DNA from: Candidatus Thioglobus sp.
Lineage (GTDB): Bacteria; Pseudomonadota; Gammaproteobacteria; PS1; Pseudothioglobaceae
Direction: 5' to 3'
Assembly: GCA_028228555.1 (NCBI GenBank)
Contig: JAOJBP010000010.1
Location: 1-51,682 of the forward strand
Length of the DNA stretch: 51,682 bases
Below are positions 16,542 to 27,115 of the stretch, one piece after another. The position numbers and the translations under genes were made by a program. The first letter of the stretch is position 1; each line of letters opens with the position of its first letter. The notes under the pieces were generated by a model. It was not told the DNA's origin. It saw nothing but the letters and a program-made list of their open reading frames with translations, and made no database searches.

Positions 16542-17548
16542 TGATTTTTTCCAGCCAAATTTAATAAAAGAGTGTGAAGTTCATTCACTACATTGAGATT
16601 ATCCATGCCTTTGATGGAGCGGTCAATACGTCCTAGTGATAATAATAGTTTTTGGAGACGCTGATATGGATGACGTTTTAATATATTGGTAATAATAGGC
16701 TTTCTTTTATTCCAAATACGGTGAGTTTGTAAAATAGAGTTAATGTCACTACCTTGGTGTATCTCAATTGACATGTTGATGATAGATTTCATTTCTCGAT
16801 AAAGTGAGCTACTTAATTGGATCGGCATAGCGCTATTATTAAGTAATGTACTATAAATTTTATTTACCTGAATGGCATTGCCAAGTAAGGCTGCATCAAT
16901 GAGCCCATAAATGGTATATTGAGATTGCTCTTGCGCCTGCGTGAGAAATTCTTGTGTATTTATTTGACCATCTGGATAAGTGATTTTTAGTTTTTGAATT
17001 TCCTGCATTGAAGCTAATAAGTTGCCTTCAGTAAAAAATGCAATACTTTGCGCCACTTCCTTGTTAGCTTCTAGCCCAATACTGGCCATATGATTACTGA
17101 TCCAGCCAACTAAATGATCACTGGTTACTTCCCAGTGTTGTACGACACCACCAAATTGCTCAAGGGTTTTAAACCATTTACTTTTTTGCTGTGCCATATC
17201 GAGTTTTCCAGTAGAAATAACCAGCAGAATATCGCTCGGAATGTTGCTAGCCAATTCAGTTAAAGCTTTTGAGCCTTTAACACCAATTTTACCTGTTTTG
17301 AGTTTGCACTCAATAATGCGCTTAGGTGAGAATAAAGAGGTGTTGGCAATTTCAGCAGTGATAAGGCCCCAATCAAAATTACCATCGATTTCAAAGCTGG
17401 CTTTTTCGTCAAAGCCAGCTTTTTTCGCAGATGACAAGATGGCATCTAGGCTTTGTTCAATTAATAAAAACTCTGCACCAAAAACAAAGTAGAGCGACTC
17501 AAGCTTATTAGATAGTTGGGAATTAAGCGATTCTGGCTTAATTCGCAT
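16529..17548 (-). CDS. holA: DNA polymerase III delta subunit
   Basis: Clamp-loader delta subunit, 339 residues, which opens the beta sliding clamp. The N-terminal [29 protein letters not shown] and the central [19 protein letters not shown] are typical of the divergent HolA family. It starts inside the 3' end of lptE (11-base overlap) and overlaps proA by 13 bases. lptE-holA is a widespread gammaproteobacterial pair, which strengthens both calls. Confidence 0.93.
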   Translation of the reverse strand: MRIKPESLNSQLSNKLESLYFVFGAEFLLIEQSLDAILSSAKKAGFDEKASFEIDGNFDWGLITAEIANTSLFSPKRIIECKLKTGKIGVKGSKALTELASNIPSDILLVISTGKLDMAQQKSKWFKTLEQFGGVVQHWEVTSDHLVGWISNHMASIGLEANKEVAQSIAFFTEGNLLASMQEIQKLKITYPDGQINTQEFLTQAQEQSQYTIYGLIDAALLGNAIQVNKIYSTLLNNSAMPIQLSSSLYREMKSIINMSIEIHQGSDINSILQTHRIWNKRKPIITNILKRHPYQRLQKLLLSLGRIDRSIKGMDNLNVVNELHTLLLNLAGKNQWAQ

Positions 17549-17990
17549 TGAGTTTTGAAAGTCTTCTAATTAATTTCTTGATCAGTGTATTTCGTAATTG
17601 GGTATATGACTCTTCAATCTGCAGTCTGTCTGCTTGTGATGAAGTAATTTTGCTCAAATGTAGGCTGGCTTTTAAATTCTGAGCTAGCAGAAGCTTTTGA
17701 TTAGCGTTATAAACTTTAACAGGAACACTTAAATTCAATGTATAGCTATTGACAACATTGCCAGATGTATAAGAAGAGGTTTGTTGCTTTTGTACTTCTG
17801 GGCCTATCTGGATCGTCAGATTTTGATTTGCATTTTGGTTAAATCTTGTTTGCAGTTCACTGGCAAATACGTTAGATTTTTCACTAATAATAGATGCGTT
17901 TAATGGAGTATTTTTAATAGGCGTGTGAAAACCACAAGAACTTAATAAGGCAGTTGTAATAATAAGAACTGATAAATTGATTTTTGACAT
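17538..17990 (-). CDS. lptE: LPS-assembly lipoprotein LptE
   Basis: Outer-membrane lipoprotein that plugs the LptD barrel in LPS export. The 150-residue protein has a lipoprotein signal peptide with lipobox LLSSCGFH and acylated Cys19. The rest shows the LptE-like pattern of short strands and ends in LRNTLIKKLIRRLSKL, resembling the family's C-terminal helix. Sequence conservation in this family is low, so the linkage to holA is a main argument. Confidence 0.85.
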   Translation of the reverse strand: MSKINLSVLIITTALLSSCGFHTPIKNTPLNASIISEKSNVFASELQTRFNQNANQNLTIQIGPEVQKQQTSSYTSGNVVNSYTLNLSVPVKVYNANQKLLLAQNLKASLHLSKITSSQADRLQIEESYTQLRNTLIKKLIRRLSKLNAN

Positions 17991-18056
17991 GGGAATAAGT
18001 GATTGACTTTATAGATGAATAATTATGACAGAATTTAATTTTTTTTGTTGAAGAAC

Positions 18057-18082
18057 CTTGAAAAAACGCCAACAACCCATAT
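18057..18082 (+). promoter_or_regulatory. Possible heat-shock (sigma-32-type) promoter of ftsH
   Basis: CTTGAAA at 18057-18063 and CCCATAT at 18076-18082, separated by 12 bases, resemble the sigma-32 consensus CTTGAA and CCCCAT-T. They sit 57 bases before the ftsH start, in the divergent gap with lptE. Enterobacterial ftsH is known to be heat-shock controlled. The spacer is at the short end of the accepted range and one C of the -10 block is missing. Confidence 0.4.
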
Positions 18083-18138
18083 TTAAATTATCGATAGGGT
18101 ATATTTAACTTTCTTTTTTTATAATTTTAGTTTTCGTC

Positions 18139-20052
18139 ATGTTTAAAAATTTATTGTTGTGGTTAGTTTTAGGTAGTGTTCTTACTTCGATTTTTAGTCA
18201 ATTTGAAGCAAATGAGCAGAAAAGTGAAGTCACTTACTCTCAGTTTATTCAAAGTGTTAAACAAGGAGATGTTTCCGAAGTTACTATAGCTGGTAGTAAT
18301 ATTTCTGGAGTAGGCGCTGGCGGCAACCAATTTTCTACTTACTCACCTGGTGATTTAGGCCTGATGGGAGATTTGCTTGATAATGGCGTTAATGTAGTCG
18401 CTAAGCCACCTGAAAAAGATGGGTTTTTCAAGCAGTTGATTATTTCATTAGCTCCTATTCTATTGTTAATTGCAGTTATTCTTTACACTATGAAAGGAGC
18501 TGGCGGTGCTATGGGCGGTAAAAACCCAATGAGCTTCGGTAAATCTAAAGCGCGTTTAATTCCAAAAGACGAATCTAATACTACGTTTAAAGATGTAGCA
18601 GGTGTAGAAGAGGCTAAAGAGGATGTAGCAGAGTTGGTTGATTTCTTGTCTAATCCAGGAAAATTTACTAAAGTAGGCGGTAAAATTCCTAAAGGTGTTT
18701 TACTAATTGGCCCTCCTGGAACAGGTAAAACTCTTCTGGCTAAAGCTATTGCAGGCGAAGCAGACGTACCATTCTTCTTTATTTCTGGTTCTGACTTTGT
18801 TGAAATGTTTGTTGGTGTGGGCGCATCACGTGTACGTGATATGTTTGAACAAGCTAAGAAAAGTGCACCCTGTATTATTTTTATTGATGAAATCGATGCT
18901 GTTGGTCGTCAGCGTGGAGCTGGTATGGGCGGTGGTCATGATGAGCGTGAGCAAACATTAAACCAGATGCTTGTGGAAATGGATGGCTTTGAAGGTTCAG
19001 AAGGTATTATTGTTATTGCGGCAACTAACCGCCCTGATGTTCTTGATCCAGCGTTATTGCGCCCTGGACGATTTGATCGTCAAGTTATGGTAGGTTTGCC
19101 AGATATTAATGGCCGTGATGCAATTTTAAAAGTGCATATGCGTAAGCTTCCAATTGCTAAAAATGTAAAGTCTGCTAATATCGCTAAGGGCACCCCTGGT
19201 TTTTCAGGCGCAGATCTGGCTAATTTATGTAATGAAGCTGCTCTTATTGCTGCAGGTAAGAATAAAGAATTAGTGGGAATGCAAGAGTTTGAAAAAGCTA
19301 AAGATAAGCTTATGATGGGTGCTGAGCGTAAATCTATGGCAATGGATGAGGCTGAAAAAGAAATGACCGCTTATCATGAGGCGGGTCATGCGATTGTTGG
19401 ACGTCTAGTGCCAGAACACGACCCAGTTTATAAAGTGAGTATCATTCCTAGAGGTAGAGCATTGGGTGTAACTATGTTCCTACCAGAAAAGGATAGCTAT
19501 AGTATTTCTAGGCGCAAGTTGAATTCACAAGTAGCCTCTTTATTTGGTGGACGAATTGCCGAAGAATTAATTTATGGTAAAGATTCCGTTACTACTGGTG
19601 CCAGTAATGATATTGAGCGTGCGACAGAAATTGCACATAAGATGGTTAAGCAATGGGGCATGTCAGATAAACTTGGTCCAATGGCTTATGGTGAAGATGA
19701 TGGTGAAGTATTCTTAGGTAAGCAAGTTACCAAGCATAAGCATATCTCAGAAGACACTTTTAAAGTGATTGATAATGAGATTCGTGCTATTATTGATAAT
19801 AATTATGCGATTGCTACTAAAATTTTAGAAGATAACAAAGATATTCTGATTGAAATGACTAAGGCGCTAATGGAGTTTGAGACCATTGATAAAGATCAAA
19901 TCGATGATCTTATGGAACGTAAGCCAATTCGTGAAGCAGCAGTCGTTATTGATTCGGATATCGTTTCTACTGAATTAGGTTCTGGCATTGAGCCGGATGA
20001 TACAAATGATTCTGAAGAGAAACCTCTTGATGGTAACCTTAAAATCGTATAA
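18139..20052 (+). CDS. ftsH: ATP-dependent zinc metalloprotease FtsH
   Basis: Membrane-anchored AAA+ protease that degrades misfolded membrane proteins and regulators such as LpxC and sigma-32. Length 637 residues. Two membrane segments (residues about 3-20 and 98-117) flank a small periplasmic part. Walker A GPPGTGKT is at residues 191-198, Walker B is IIFIDEIDA near 250, and the second region of homology is in [20 protein letters not shown]. The zinc motif HEAGH is at 413-417. folP and glmM follow on the same strand, an arrangement also known from enterobacteria. Confidence 0.98.
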   Translation: MFKNLLLWLVLGSVLTSIFSQFEANEQKSEVTYSQFIQSVKQGDVSEVTIAGSNISGVGAGGNQFSTYSPGDLGLMGDLLDNGVNVVAKPPEKDGFFKQLIISLAPILLLIAVILYTMKGAGGAMGGKNPMSFGKSKARLIPKDESNTTFKDVAGVEEAKEDVAELVDFLSNPGKFTKVGGKIPKGVLLIGPPGTGKTLLAKAIAGEADVPFFFISGSDFVEMFVGVGASRVRDMFEQAKKSAPCIIFIDEIDAVGRQRGAGMGGGHDEREQTLNQMLVEMDGFEGSEGIIVIAATNRPDVLDPALLRPGRFDRQVMVGLPDINGRDAILKVHMRKLPIAKNVKSANIAKGTPGFSGADLANLCNEAALIAAGKNKELVGMQEFEKAKDKLMMGAERKSMAMDEAEKEMTAYHEAGHAIVGRLVPEHDPVYKVSIIPRGRALGVTMFLPEKDSYSISRRKLNSQVASLFGGRIAEELIYGKDSVTTGASNDIERATEIAHKMVKQWGMSDKLGPMAYGEDDGEVFLGKQVTKHKHISEDTFKVIDNEIRAIIDNNYAIATKILEDNKDILIEMTKALMEFETIDKDQIDDLMERKPIREAAVVIDSDIVSTELGSGIEPDDTNDSEEKPLDGNLKIV

Positions 20053-20070
20053 GTATAGTTTTTAGTCATT

Positions 20071-20880
20071 ATGGCTATTCAAAAAACTCAAACTTTAATC
20101 ATGGGCATACTCAATGTAACGCCTGATTCTTTTTTTGATGGCGGCAAATACGTTGATTCTAAGGATGCAATTGCTAATGCTTTAGATCTGATCGAACAAG
20201 GTGCAGATATTATCGATATTGGTGGTGAGTCAACGCGCCCTGGTGCAAAATCAGTGAGTGAAGCTGATGAAATCGAGCGTGTCATACCTGTTATTAAGGC
20301 GCTATCATCTAAAACTAAAACACTTATCTCAATTGACACCTCAAAGCCCCAAGTGATGAAACTAGCGGTAGAGGCAGGCGCAAGTCTGATCAATGATGTC
20401 AATGCTTTGCAGGCTAATGGTGCCTTACAGATGGCTGCCTCTTTAAATGTTGATGTATGTCTTATGCATAGACAGGGCTTACCTAGAACTATGCAAGAGA
20501 ATCCAATATATGGCAATGTTGTCGAAGATATCAAGCAATTTTTTGACCAAAGGATTGAGGCCTGTGAGCATGCAGGTATTAAAGCAGATAAGATTATTTT
20601 AGATCCTGGTTTTGGCTTTGGCAAAACACTAGCGCACAACTTAGAAATTCTACGTCGATTTGATGAATTTAAAAATCTAAGGTGTAGGCTTTTAGCAGGA
20701 CTCTCTAGAAAATCTATGATTGGTGCTATACTGAATGACAGAGATGTAAAAGGTCGTGCTATTGGTAGTGTAGCAGGCGCTATAATAGCAGTTCAAAATG
20801 GTGCTGACATTGTGCGAGTGCATGATGTTTTAGCAACAAAAGATGCACTATTGACATTACAAGCGGTAAATGGAGAGTAA
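20071..20880 (+). CDS. folP: Dihydropteroate synthase
   Basis: Folate-pathway enzyme that joins p-aminobenzoate to dihydropterin pyrophosphate, the sulfonamide target. The 269 residues contain the signatures [16 protein letters not shown] (about residues 13-28), [11 protein letters not shown] (about 48-58) and a C-terminal [12 protein letters not shown]. The [11 protein letters not shown] loop binds pterin. It follows ftsH by 18 bases, and its 3' end overlaps glmM by 11 bases if glmM uses its ATG. Confidence 0.97.
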   Translation: MAIQKTQTLIMGILNVTPDSFFDGGKYVDSKDAIANALDLIEQGADIIDIGGESTRPGAKSVSEADEIERVIPVIKALSSKTKTLISIDTSKPQVMKLAVEAGASLINDVNALQANGALQMAASLNVDVCLMHRQGLPRTMQENPIYGNVVEDIKQFFDQRIEACEHAGIKADKIILDPGFGFGKTLAHNLEILRRFDEFKNLRCRLLAGLSRKSMIGAILNDRDVKGRAIGSVAGAIIAVQNGADIVRVHDVLATKDALLTLQAVNGE

Positions 20881-22207
20881 ATTGGCAAATTATTTTGGAA
20901 CAGATGGTATAAGAGGTGAGGTTGGTATAGAGCCTATTACTGCAGATTTCTTTTTAAAACTTGGTTGGGCTGTAGGTTCAGTCTTATCTGAAAAAGGTAA
21001 ATCAAGTGTTGTTATTGGTAAAGATACGCGCGTATCAGGCTATTTATTTGAATCAGCGTTAGAGGCTGGATTTTTATCAGCCGGCGTCGATGTGGGTTTA
21101 TTGGGTCCAATGCCTACTCCTGCTATTGCCTATTTAACGCAAACTTATAATGCAACTGCAGGTGTGGTTATTAGTGCCTCACATAATCATTTTCAAGATA
21201 ATGGCGTTAAATTTTTCTCTGACAAAGGTCTTAAATTAAGTTGCGAAGATCAAATCAAAATTGAGAAAAAATTAGCCGAACCTATGAAGAGTGTCAGCTC
21301 TGATAAGATCGGAAAGGCCCACAGACATGAGCAACCATTAGGTCGTTATATTGAATTTTGTAAATCAACGTTTGATCGAAACATTAGTTTGGCTGGGCTT
21401 AATATCGTGATCGATTGCGCTAATGGTGCTACTTATCATATCGCTGAAGATGTTTTTTCAGAATTAGGTGCGAACATTACAGTTATTAATAATACGCCAG
21501 ATGGTTTTAATATAAACAAAGATTGTGGCGCAACCAATACCAGGCATTTACAAACAGTTGTCCTTGAGGCTAATGCTGATTTAGGCATTGCATTTGATGG
21601 TGATGGTGATCGCTTGATGATGGTTGACCATAAAGGCGAACAGATTGATGGTGATGAGTTGGTATTTATTGTTGCAAAGGCTTGGCAGGCACAAAATAGA
21701 CTGACTAATAATACTATAGTCGGCACAAAAATGACTAATTTAGGAATGCGCCATGGTTTAAGAGACCTGAATATTGATTTTATTGAAGCAGATGTGGGCG
21801 ATCGTTATGTCATGGAAAAAATGAAAGAGCATGGCGCTGTTTTAGGTGGTGAAGGCTCTGGACATATGATTTGTTTAGATAAAACTACATCCGGTGACGG
21901 CATTGTATCTGCAATACAGGTATTAGAGGTCTTGGTTAAGAGCGGCTCTAATCTTAATCAGTTAAAAAATGAAATGGTTAAATATCCTCAAGTATTAATC
22001 AATGTTAGAACTAATAAGTCAATTGATTTAGATAGTCATCAAGTGCTAAATAAAACTATTTTGGAGGTTGAGAAATCATTAGGTGATGAGGGTAGGGTGT
22101 TAATTCGTGCATCAGGCACTGAGCCTCTTATCCGTGTCATGGTAGAGGCAAAAGATATGAAGCTTACCCAGCAAATTGCAGAAAAGTTGGCCGATACACT
22201 CCGTTAA
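20870..22207 (+). CDS. glmM: Phosphoglucosamine mutase
   Basis: Converts glucosamine-6-phosphate to glucosamine-1-phosphate for peptidoglycan and LPS precursors. The phosphoserine loop VVISASHNH carries catalytic Ser104, the metal loop is DGDGDR, the sugar-binding loop GGEGSGHM, and the phosphate loop [14 protein letters not shown] lies near the end. An in-frame TTG at 20882 would give the common N-terminus [12 protein letters not shown] and remove the overlap with folP, so the true start is uncertain between ATG 20870 and TTG 20882. It shares one base with the next gene (TAATG). Confidence 0.97.
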   Translation: MESKLANYFGTDGIRGEVGIEPITADFFLKLGWAVGSVLSEKGKSSVVIGKDTRVSGYLFESALEAGFLSAGVDVGLLGPMPTPAIAYLTQTYNATAGVVISASHNHFQDNGVKFFSDKGLKLSCEDQIKIEKKLAEPMKSVSSDKIGKAHRHEQPLGRYIEFCKSTFDRNISLAGLNIVIDCANGATYHIAEDVFSELGANITVINNTPDGFNINKDCGATNTRHLQTVVLEANADLGIAFDGDGDRLMMVDHKGEQIDGDELVFIVAKAWQAQNRLTNNTIVGTKMTNLGMRHGLRDLNIDFIEADVGDRYVMEKMKEHGAVLGGEGSGHMICLDKTTSGDGIVSAIQVLEVLVKSGSNLNQLKNEMVKYPQVLINVRTNKSIDLDSHQVLNKTILEVEKSLGDEGRVLIRASGTEPLIRVMVEAKDMKLTQQIAEKLADTLR

Positions 22208-22944
22208 TGGTCTTTGACTCTACCAGTCTTGTGCTGGTTGGTTTAATTTTCCTATGGGCAGGATTTGTTCGAACTGGTTTAGGCTTTGGTGGGGCGGCGC
22301 TTGGGTTGCCACTCATGTTATTAATTGGCGGTAGTCCAGTCTATTGGCTGCCAATTATCGGTATACATCTTCTATTTTTTTCCTCTCTCACCTTATTTAA
22401 ATCTATTAAAAAAGTAGATTGGCGTTATTTAAAGCACTCATTATTATGGATTATTCCACCGACTTTAGTGGGTGTGGCAGGATTAATTAGCTTGCCTGAC
22501 AAAGTGATAATTGTCTTTATTTATTCCATCACTATTTTTTATGCAATTACTTGGATTTTTAATCAAAAAATTAGCTCGCATAAATCTTGGGCGGATAAGT
22601 TATTGTTGGTCCTTGGAGGTTATGTTGCAGGTACTTCACTAACTGGTGCACCATTAATCGTAGCAGTATTTATGCGCCATGTTGCTAAAGAATATCTACG
22701 CAATACATTGTTTGTACTTTGGTTTATATTGGTAAGCATTAAGATGGTCGCTTTTATGGTTGTAGGTGTTATGATTGACTGGGAGTTTTCTCTTGCTTTA
22801 ATTCCGATAGCAGCCATTGGACATGTGATTGGCATCAAGGCCCATCAAAAAATTATTGAAAATGATCAGGTCTTTAAAAAATGGGTAGGCAGTATGCTTT
22901 TACTAATTAGTTCATTCGGGTTATTGAAAGTAATTTTGAGTTAA
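22207..22944 (+). CDS. TauE/SafE-family membrane exporter
   Basis: Polytopic membrane protein of 245 residues with about eight hydrophobic segments. The family opening [24 protein letters not shown] and the internal pseudo-repeat [20 protein letters not shown] identify TauE/SafE (DUF81). Members export sulfite, sulfoacetate or other small organic anions. In a sulfur oxidiser a sulfite or related role is plausible but not shown by the sequence. It is coupled to glmM by a one-base overlap and sits 10 bases before rnfA. Confidence 0.85.
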   Translation: MVFDSTSLVLVGLIFLWAGFVRTGLGFGGAALGLPLMLLIGGSPVYWLPIIGIHLLFFSSLTLFKSIKKVDWRYLKHSLLWIIPPTLVGVAGLISLPDKVIIVFIYSITIFYAITWIFNQKISSHKSWADKLLLVLGGYVAGTSLTGAPLIVAVFMRHVAKEYLRNTLFVLWFILVSIKMVAFMVVGVMIDWEFSLALIPIAAIGHVIGIKAHQKIIENDQVFKKWVGSMLLLISSFGLLKVILS

Positions 22945-22954
22945 AATCAGTCAT

Positions 22955-23530
22955 ATGAATGAATATGTTTTAATTTTAGTTAGCACAATCCTGGTTAATA
23001 ATTTCGTCTTAGTGAAATTCTTAGGATTATGCCCATTCATGGGTGTTTCAAAAAAAGTTGAAACAGCTATTGGAATGGGCTTTGCAACAACTTTTGTGCT
23101 AACGTTGGCCAGCGTCTCTAGTTATCTAATTAACACTTATATTTTATTACCATTCGATATGGAGTATTTAAGAACCATTGCCTTTATTGTTACTATTGCT
23201 GGTGTCGTTGGCTTTACGGAATTAGTGGTTAATAAAACATCACCTGTCTTGCATCAATCTCTTGGTGTATTTTTGCCATTAATTACAACAAACTGTGCAG
23301 TTTTAGGTGTAGCACTTTTGAATGTAAACCAAGACCATGGATTTATAGCATCAGCTGTTTATGGCTTTGGTGCGGCCATTGGTTTTTCTTTTATTTTGGT
23401 GTTGTTTTCAGCCATTCGCGAACGTATTGATACAGCTGACGTGCCTGCTGCTTTTAAAGGTGCGCCCATTGCATTGATTACAGCAGGCTTAATGTCTATG
23501 GCATTTATGGGTTTTATTGGATTAGCTTAG
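22955..23530 (+). CDS. rnfA: Rnf electron-transport complex subunit A
   Basis: Membrane subunit of the ion-translocating ferredoxin:NAD oxidoreductase (RnfA/RsxA), 191 residues with six membrane segments. [20 protein letters not shown] and the second half-repeat [17 protein letters not shown] carry the paired cysteines that hold an iron-sulfur cluster in the membrane. Its stop overlaps the rnfB GTG start by one base. Confidence 0.97.
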   Translation: MNEYVLILVSTILVNNFVLVKFLGLCPFMGVSKKVETAIGMGFATTFVLTLASVSSYLINTYILLPFDMEYLRTIAFIVTIAGVVGFTELVVNKTSPVLHQSLGVFLPLITTNCAVLGVALLNVNQDHGFIASAVYGFGAAIGFSFILVLFSAIRERIDTADVPAAFKGAPIALITAGLMSMAFMGFIGLA

Positions 23531-24072
23531 TGATAGAATCGGTTGTTATTTTTTCTGGCTTGACACTCATCCTAGGGTTAATCTTAGGTTATGCTGCTAT
23601 TCGTTTTAAGGTTAAAGGGAATCCCTTAGTCGATCAAATTGACGCTATCTTGCCTCAAACTCAATGTGGCCAGTGTGATTTTGCAGGTTGTCGCCCTTAT
23701 GCTGAGGCTTTGGCTAAAGGCGAGGCACAAATTAATCAATGCCCGCCTGGTGGACAAGAGGGTGCTGATGCATTGGCTGAACTACTAAATGTAGAAACTT
23801 TAGCGCTGAATGAGGAGCATGGAGAATCTAAACCTAGACATGTTGTCTATGTAGATGAAAAGTTATGTATTGGCTGCACCTTATGTATTCAGGCTTGCCC
23901 TGTAGATGCATTTGTTGGTGCTTCAAAAGTAATGACAACAGTGATCGAAGAGGAATGTACAGGTTGTGATTTATGTATTCCAGTTTGCCCAGTCGACTGT
24001 ATATATGTTAGAGAAATTAATCCAACTTTATTAACTTTTGTGCCAACAATTCCTGGAGAGGCCCATGTCTAG
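23530..24072 (+). CDS. rnfB: Rnf complex iron-sulfur subunit B
   Basis: Ferredoxin-like entry subunit of the Rnf complex, 180 residues, starting with GTG. An N-terminal membrane anchor (residues about 4-24) is followed by the [16 protein letters not shown]...CPPGG cluster domain. Two 4Fe-4S motifs follow: [16 protein letters not shown] and [16 protein letters not shown]. It passes electrons between ferredoxin and RnfC. rnfC begins inside its last codons with an 8-base overlap. Confidence 0.97.
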   Translation: MIESVVIFSGLTLILGLILGYAAIRFKVKGNPLVDQIDAILPQTQCGQCDFAGCRPYAEALAKGEAQINQCPPGGQEGADALAELLNVETLALNEEHGESKPRHVVYVDEKLCIGCTLCIQACPVDAFVGASKVMTTVIEEECTGCDLCIPVCPVDCIYVREINPTLLTFVPTIPGEAHV

Positions 24073-25573
24073 TCAATCATATTCAGGTGGTGTAGTGATT
24101 GCTAATCCTTATCCAGTTGATCAGATAAAGATTATTAACTCGCCTTTACCTGATAAAGTCGTACTTCCTCTTCAGCAAAGAATTGGTGAAGAGGCTAAGC
24201 CTTGTGTTGAAGTAGGCGATAGAGTATTGACAGGACAAGTTATTGCGCAAACAGAAGATCAGTTTTGTGTCCCTATTCATGCCTCTATTTCGGGCATTAT
24301 TACAGCAATTGATAAACAAGCCATTCCTCACAAATCAGGCTTGAAATCTACTTGCATTAGCATTGAGTCTGATGGCCAGGATGAGTGGATTAAAAACCAA
24401 GGTTGCGGCAGCGACTTCCTACATTGTGACAAACAAACAATAATTGATTATATTCAGCATTCAGGCATTGTTGGCCTAGGTGGTGCTGGATTTCCATCAC
24501 ATGCTAAGCTTAATAAAGCGATTGATTGTCATACTTTAATTATTAATGGCACAGAATGCGAGCCGGGCGTGATGTGTGATGAAGCCTTAATGCAGCACCA
24601 TCCTAGAGAGGTGATTCGTGGTATAGAAATTTTATTGCATATTACCGGTGCTCAAAAAGCTATTATTGCCATTGAAAACGATAAGCAAGAAGCTTATCAG
24701 TCTTTATTAATGTCTAATCATAATGATAGAATTAGCTTTGCCCAACTACCAGCTAAATACACTTCTGGCGCTGAAAAACTATTAATTAAGGCGTTGTTAG
24801 GCGTTGAAATTCCATCAGGTGGATTTGCATCAGATAAAGGCATCTTATGTCAAAATGTTTCAAGTGTTAAAGCGATTTTTGATGCAGTTATTGATCAACG
24901 ACCTTTGGTCTCTCGCATAGTTACCATTACCGGAGATGCACTAACCCCGATTAACGTTGAAGTTAGATTAGGCACTTCTTTTGAACAGGTTATCAGCTTA
25001 ACGGATGTCAATAATCAAGCGCATGATTACCGTATGGGCGGCATGATGATGGGGGTTGATATTGAAACAACTCAAATGCCAATTTGCAAGATCACTAATT
25101 GTATTTTTATTAATAATAAAACATTAAAGCAGCCCGCAAAAGAATGTATTCGTTGTAATACTTGTAATACTGTTTGCCCGATTGGATTATTACCTCAGCA
25201 ACTTTATTGGCATGCCAAAAGTGAAAATATTGAAAAATGCACAGATTATCATCTATCGGATTGTATTGAGTGTGCCTGTTGCTCTTATGTTTGCCCTAGT
25301 AATATTGATTTAGTAAGTTATTTTTCATTTGCTAAAGCGCTGGATAAAAAACAAATAGCTGATCAAGAAAGAATCGATATTGCTAGAGATCGGTTTGAGT
25401 TTAGAGAGTATAGATTGGATCGAAATAAAGAAGAGCGCTCACAAATGATGGCTGAGAAAAAACAAGCGCTGAAAGAAAAAATGGCCAAAGACAAAGAACA
25501 AGGCTTAGAACAAACAGATAAAATTGCCCAAGCGATGGCTCGCGTTAAAAAAAACAAGGAAGATAATGCATAG
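24065..25573 (+). CDS. rnfC: Rnf complex NADH-binding subunit C
   Basis: Peripheral subunit that binds FMN and NAD(H), 502 residues from the chosen start. [13 protein letters not shown] is the FMN/NAD glycine-rich segment and [16 protein letters not shown] follows it. Two 4Fe-4S motifs, [17 protein letters not shown] and [17 protein letters not shown], lie near residues 361-415. The charged, lysine-rich tail is short compared with enterobacterial RnfC. The frame is open to 24038, but ATG 24065 is preferred because it is preceded by GGAGAGG and gives an 8-base overlap with rnfB. Confidence 0.96.
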   Translation: MSSQSYSGGVVIANPYPVDQIKIINSPLPDKVVLPLQQRIGEEAKPCVEVGDRVLTGQVIAQTEDQFCVPIHASISGIITAIDKQAIPHKSGLKSTCISIESDGQDEWIKNQGCGSDFLHCDKQTIIDYIQHSGIVGLGGAGFPSHAKLNKAIDCHTLIINGTECEPGVMCDEALMQHHPREVIRGIEILLHITGAQKAIIAIENDKQEAYQSLLMSNHNDRISFAQLPAKYTSGAEKLLIKALLGVEIPSGGFASDKGILCQNVSSVKAIFDAVIDQRPLVSRIVTITGDALTPINVEVRLGTSFEQVISLTDVNNQAHDYRMGGMMMGVDIETTQMPICKITNCIFINNKTLKQPAKECIRCNTCNTVCPIGLLPQQLYWHAKSENIEKCTDYHLSDCIECACCSYVCPSNIDLVSYFSFAKALDKKQIADQERIDIARDRFEFREYRLDRNKEERSQMMAEKKQALKEKMAKDKEQGLEQTDKIAQAMARVKKNKEDNA

Positions 25574-26513
25574 TACTGGACTCAATACCAATCAAATCAT
25601 GCGACAAGTCATTTATGCCTTAGTGTTAGGCGTGAGTGCATCTTATATATTTTTTGGGTGGGGTATTATTATTCAAATACTGCTTGGCGTTTTTTCGGCA
25701 TTAGTTATCGAGGCGGCTTTTTTAGTAATACGAGGTCGTCCAGCATTAGAGTCTATTAATGATGGGTCAGCAGTTTTAACAGCAGTTCTATTGGCTATTT
25801 CTATTCCATCAATTGCACCATGGTGGATTATTGTAGTGGGTGTTGCTTTCGCTATTATTTTTGGTAAGCAATTATATGGCGGCCTAGGCAGTAACCCATT
25901 TAATCCTGCTATGCTAGGATATGCTTTTTTACTAATTTCATACCCTTTACAAATGACCACTTGGCCTGTTGATTTTTCAGCATTTAGTCAGGCTATTAAT
26001 GTTATCTTTAATGCATTGAGTTTTGATGGCTTATCCGGCGCAACAAGATTAGATGAGGTAAAAACGGGGCTATCTTTGGGTAATAATCTAGCAACAATGC
26101 AGGTACACTCTACTTCACAGGCCTGGATTAATGCTGGATTTTTAGTAGGTGGTATTTATTTATTGGCACGCAAAGTTATCTTTTGGCATATTCCAGTGGC
26201 TTTTTTATCAGGCATTGTAGTAATGGCCTTGCTGGTTTTAATTTTTGATTCACAAACACATCTTCCAGTTCAAAATCATTTAATGCTAGGTGGTACCATG
26301 TTGGGTGCTTTCTTTATTGCAACTGATCCAGTTTCAGCTAGTACAACCCCTAAAGGACGATTGATTTATGGCTTTTTGATTGGCGTACTAATTGTTGTTA
26401 TTAGAAACTATGGCGGATATCCAGATGGCGTTGCATTTGCTGTTTTATTAATAAATATGATGGTGCCATTAATCGATCATTACACTCAACCTAAGGTGTT
26501 CGGCAGATCATGA
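25566..26513 (+). CDS. rnfD: Rnf complex membrane subunit D
   Basis: Integral membrane subunit with a covalently bound FMN, 315 residues. The flavinylation motif SGATRLDEVKTG is visible near residue 160, and about nine membrane segments are present. GGLGSNPFNPAMLGYAFLL and ATDPVSASTTPKGRLIYGF are family signatures. ATG 25566 overlaps the rnfC stop by 8 bases and gives the natural N-terminus; the frame is open upstream to 25524 inside rnfC. rnfG overlaps its 3' end by four bases. Confidence 0.96.
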   Translation: MHSTGLNTNQIMRQVIYALVLGVSASYIFFGWGIIIQILLGVFSALVIEAAFLVIRGRPALESINDGSAVLTAVLLAISIPSIAPWWIIVVGVAFAIIFGKQLYGGLGSNPFNPAMLGYAFLLISYPLQMTTWPVDFSAFSQAINVIFNALSFDGLSGATRLDEVKTGLSLGNNLATMQVHSTSQAWINAGFLVGGIYLLARKVIFWHIPVAFLSGIVVMALLVLIFDSQTHLPVQNHLMLGGTMLGAFFIATDPVSASTTPKGRLIYGFLIGVLIVVIRNYGGYPDGVAFAVLLINMMVPLIDHYTQPKVFGRS

Positions 26514-27112
26514 TTAAGGCAATTTTAAAATCTGGTATGCTACTTTTGATCTTTACTATGGTTAGTGTTTTATTCGTCAGCTTGACGCAAGACACCACCC
26601 AGGAAAAGATTCAATATAATGAAGAGCAGTTACTCATCAAACGCTTAGCTGAACTGGTGTCTAATTATGATAATGATATTTTGAAAGAAAAATATGATCA
26701 AATGTTGATGCTACATGGTATTAACCAAAAAATTGGTATCTATCCTGCAAAGCGAAATGGGCAAACTTTTGCTTACTTGGTAGAGCATACTTATCCAAAT
26801 GGATACAATGGCAGTATTCGCCTATTAACAGGAGTTTCTGTTGACGAAACACTACTTGGTGTTCGTGTAGTAGCCCACAAAGAAACACCCGGACTGGGGG
26901 ATAAAATTGAAACAAGAAAGTCTGACTGGATTAAGCAATTTGCTGGATTATCTTTATCAAGCCCCACTCAAGATAATTGGAAAGTAAAGCGTGATGGTGG
27001 TGTATTTGAAGCATTCACGGGTGCTACAATTACGCCTAGAGCTATTGTAAGCGCTAGTTATCAGGTGTTAGAATTATTTAACAAAAAAGCCTTTTTATTC
27101 CAAGCTAAATAA
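26510..27112 (+). CDS. rnfG: Rnf complex subunit G
   Basis: Periplasm-facing subunit with a single N-terminal membrane helix (residues about 5-25) and a covalent FMN site at TGATITPRAIV near residue 175. KETPGLGDKIETRKSDWIKQF is the conserved family stretch. 200 residues is a usual length. In most gammaproteobacteria rnfE follows rnfG; here the next gene, four bases on, is queA, so rnfE is not at this locus. Confidence 0.95.
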   Translation: MIKAILKSGMLLLIFTMVSVLFVSLTQDTTQEKIQYNEEQLLIKRLAELVSNYDNDILKEKYDQMLMLHGINQKIGIYPAKRNGQTFAYLVEHTYPNGYNGSIRLLTGVSVDETLLGVRVVAHKETPGLGDKIETRKSDWIKQFAGLSLSSPTQDNWKVKRDGGVFEAFTGATITPRAIVSASYQVLELFNKKAFLFQAK

Positions 27113-27115
27113 ATT

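Noticed and set aside
20088-20639. 183-residue antisense reading frame inside folP
   Set aside because: The sense strand encodes a complete dihydropteroate synthase with all signatures.
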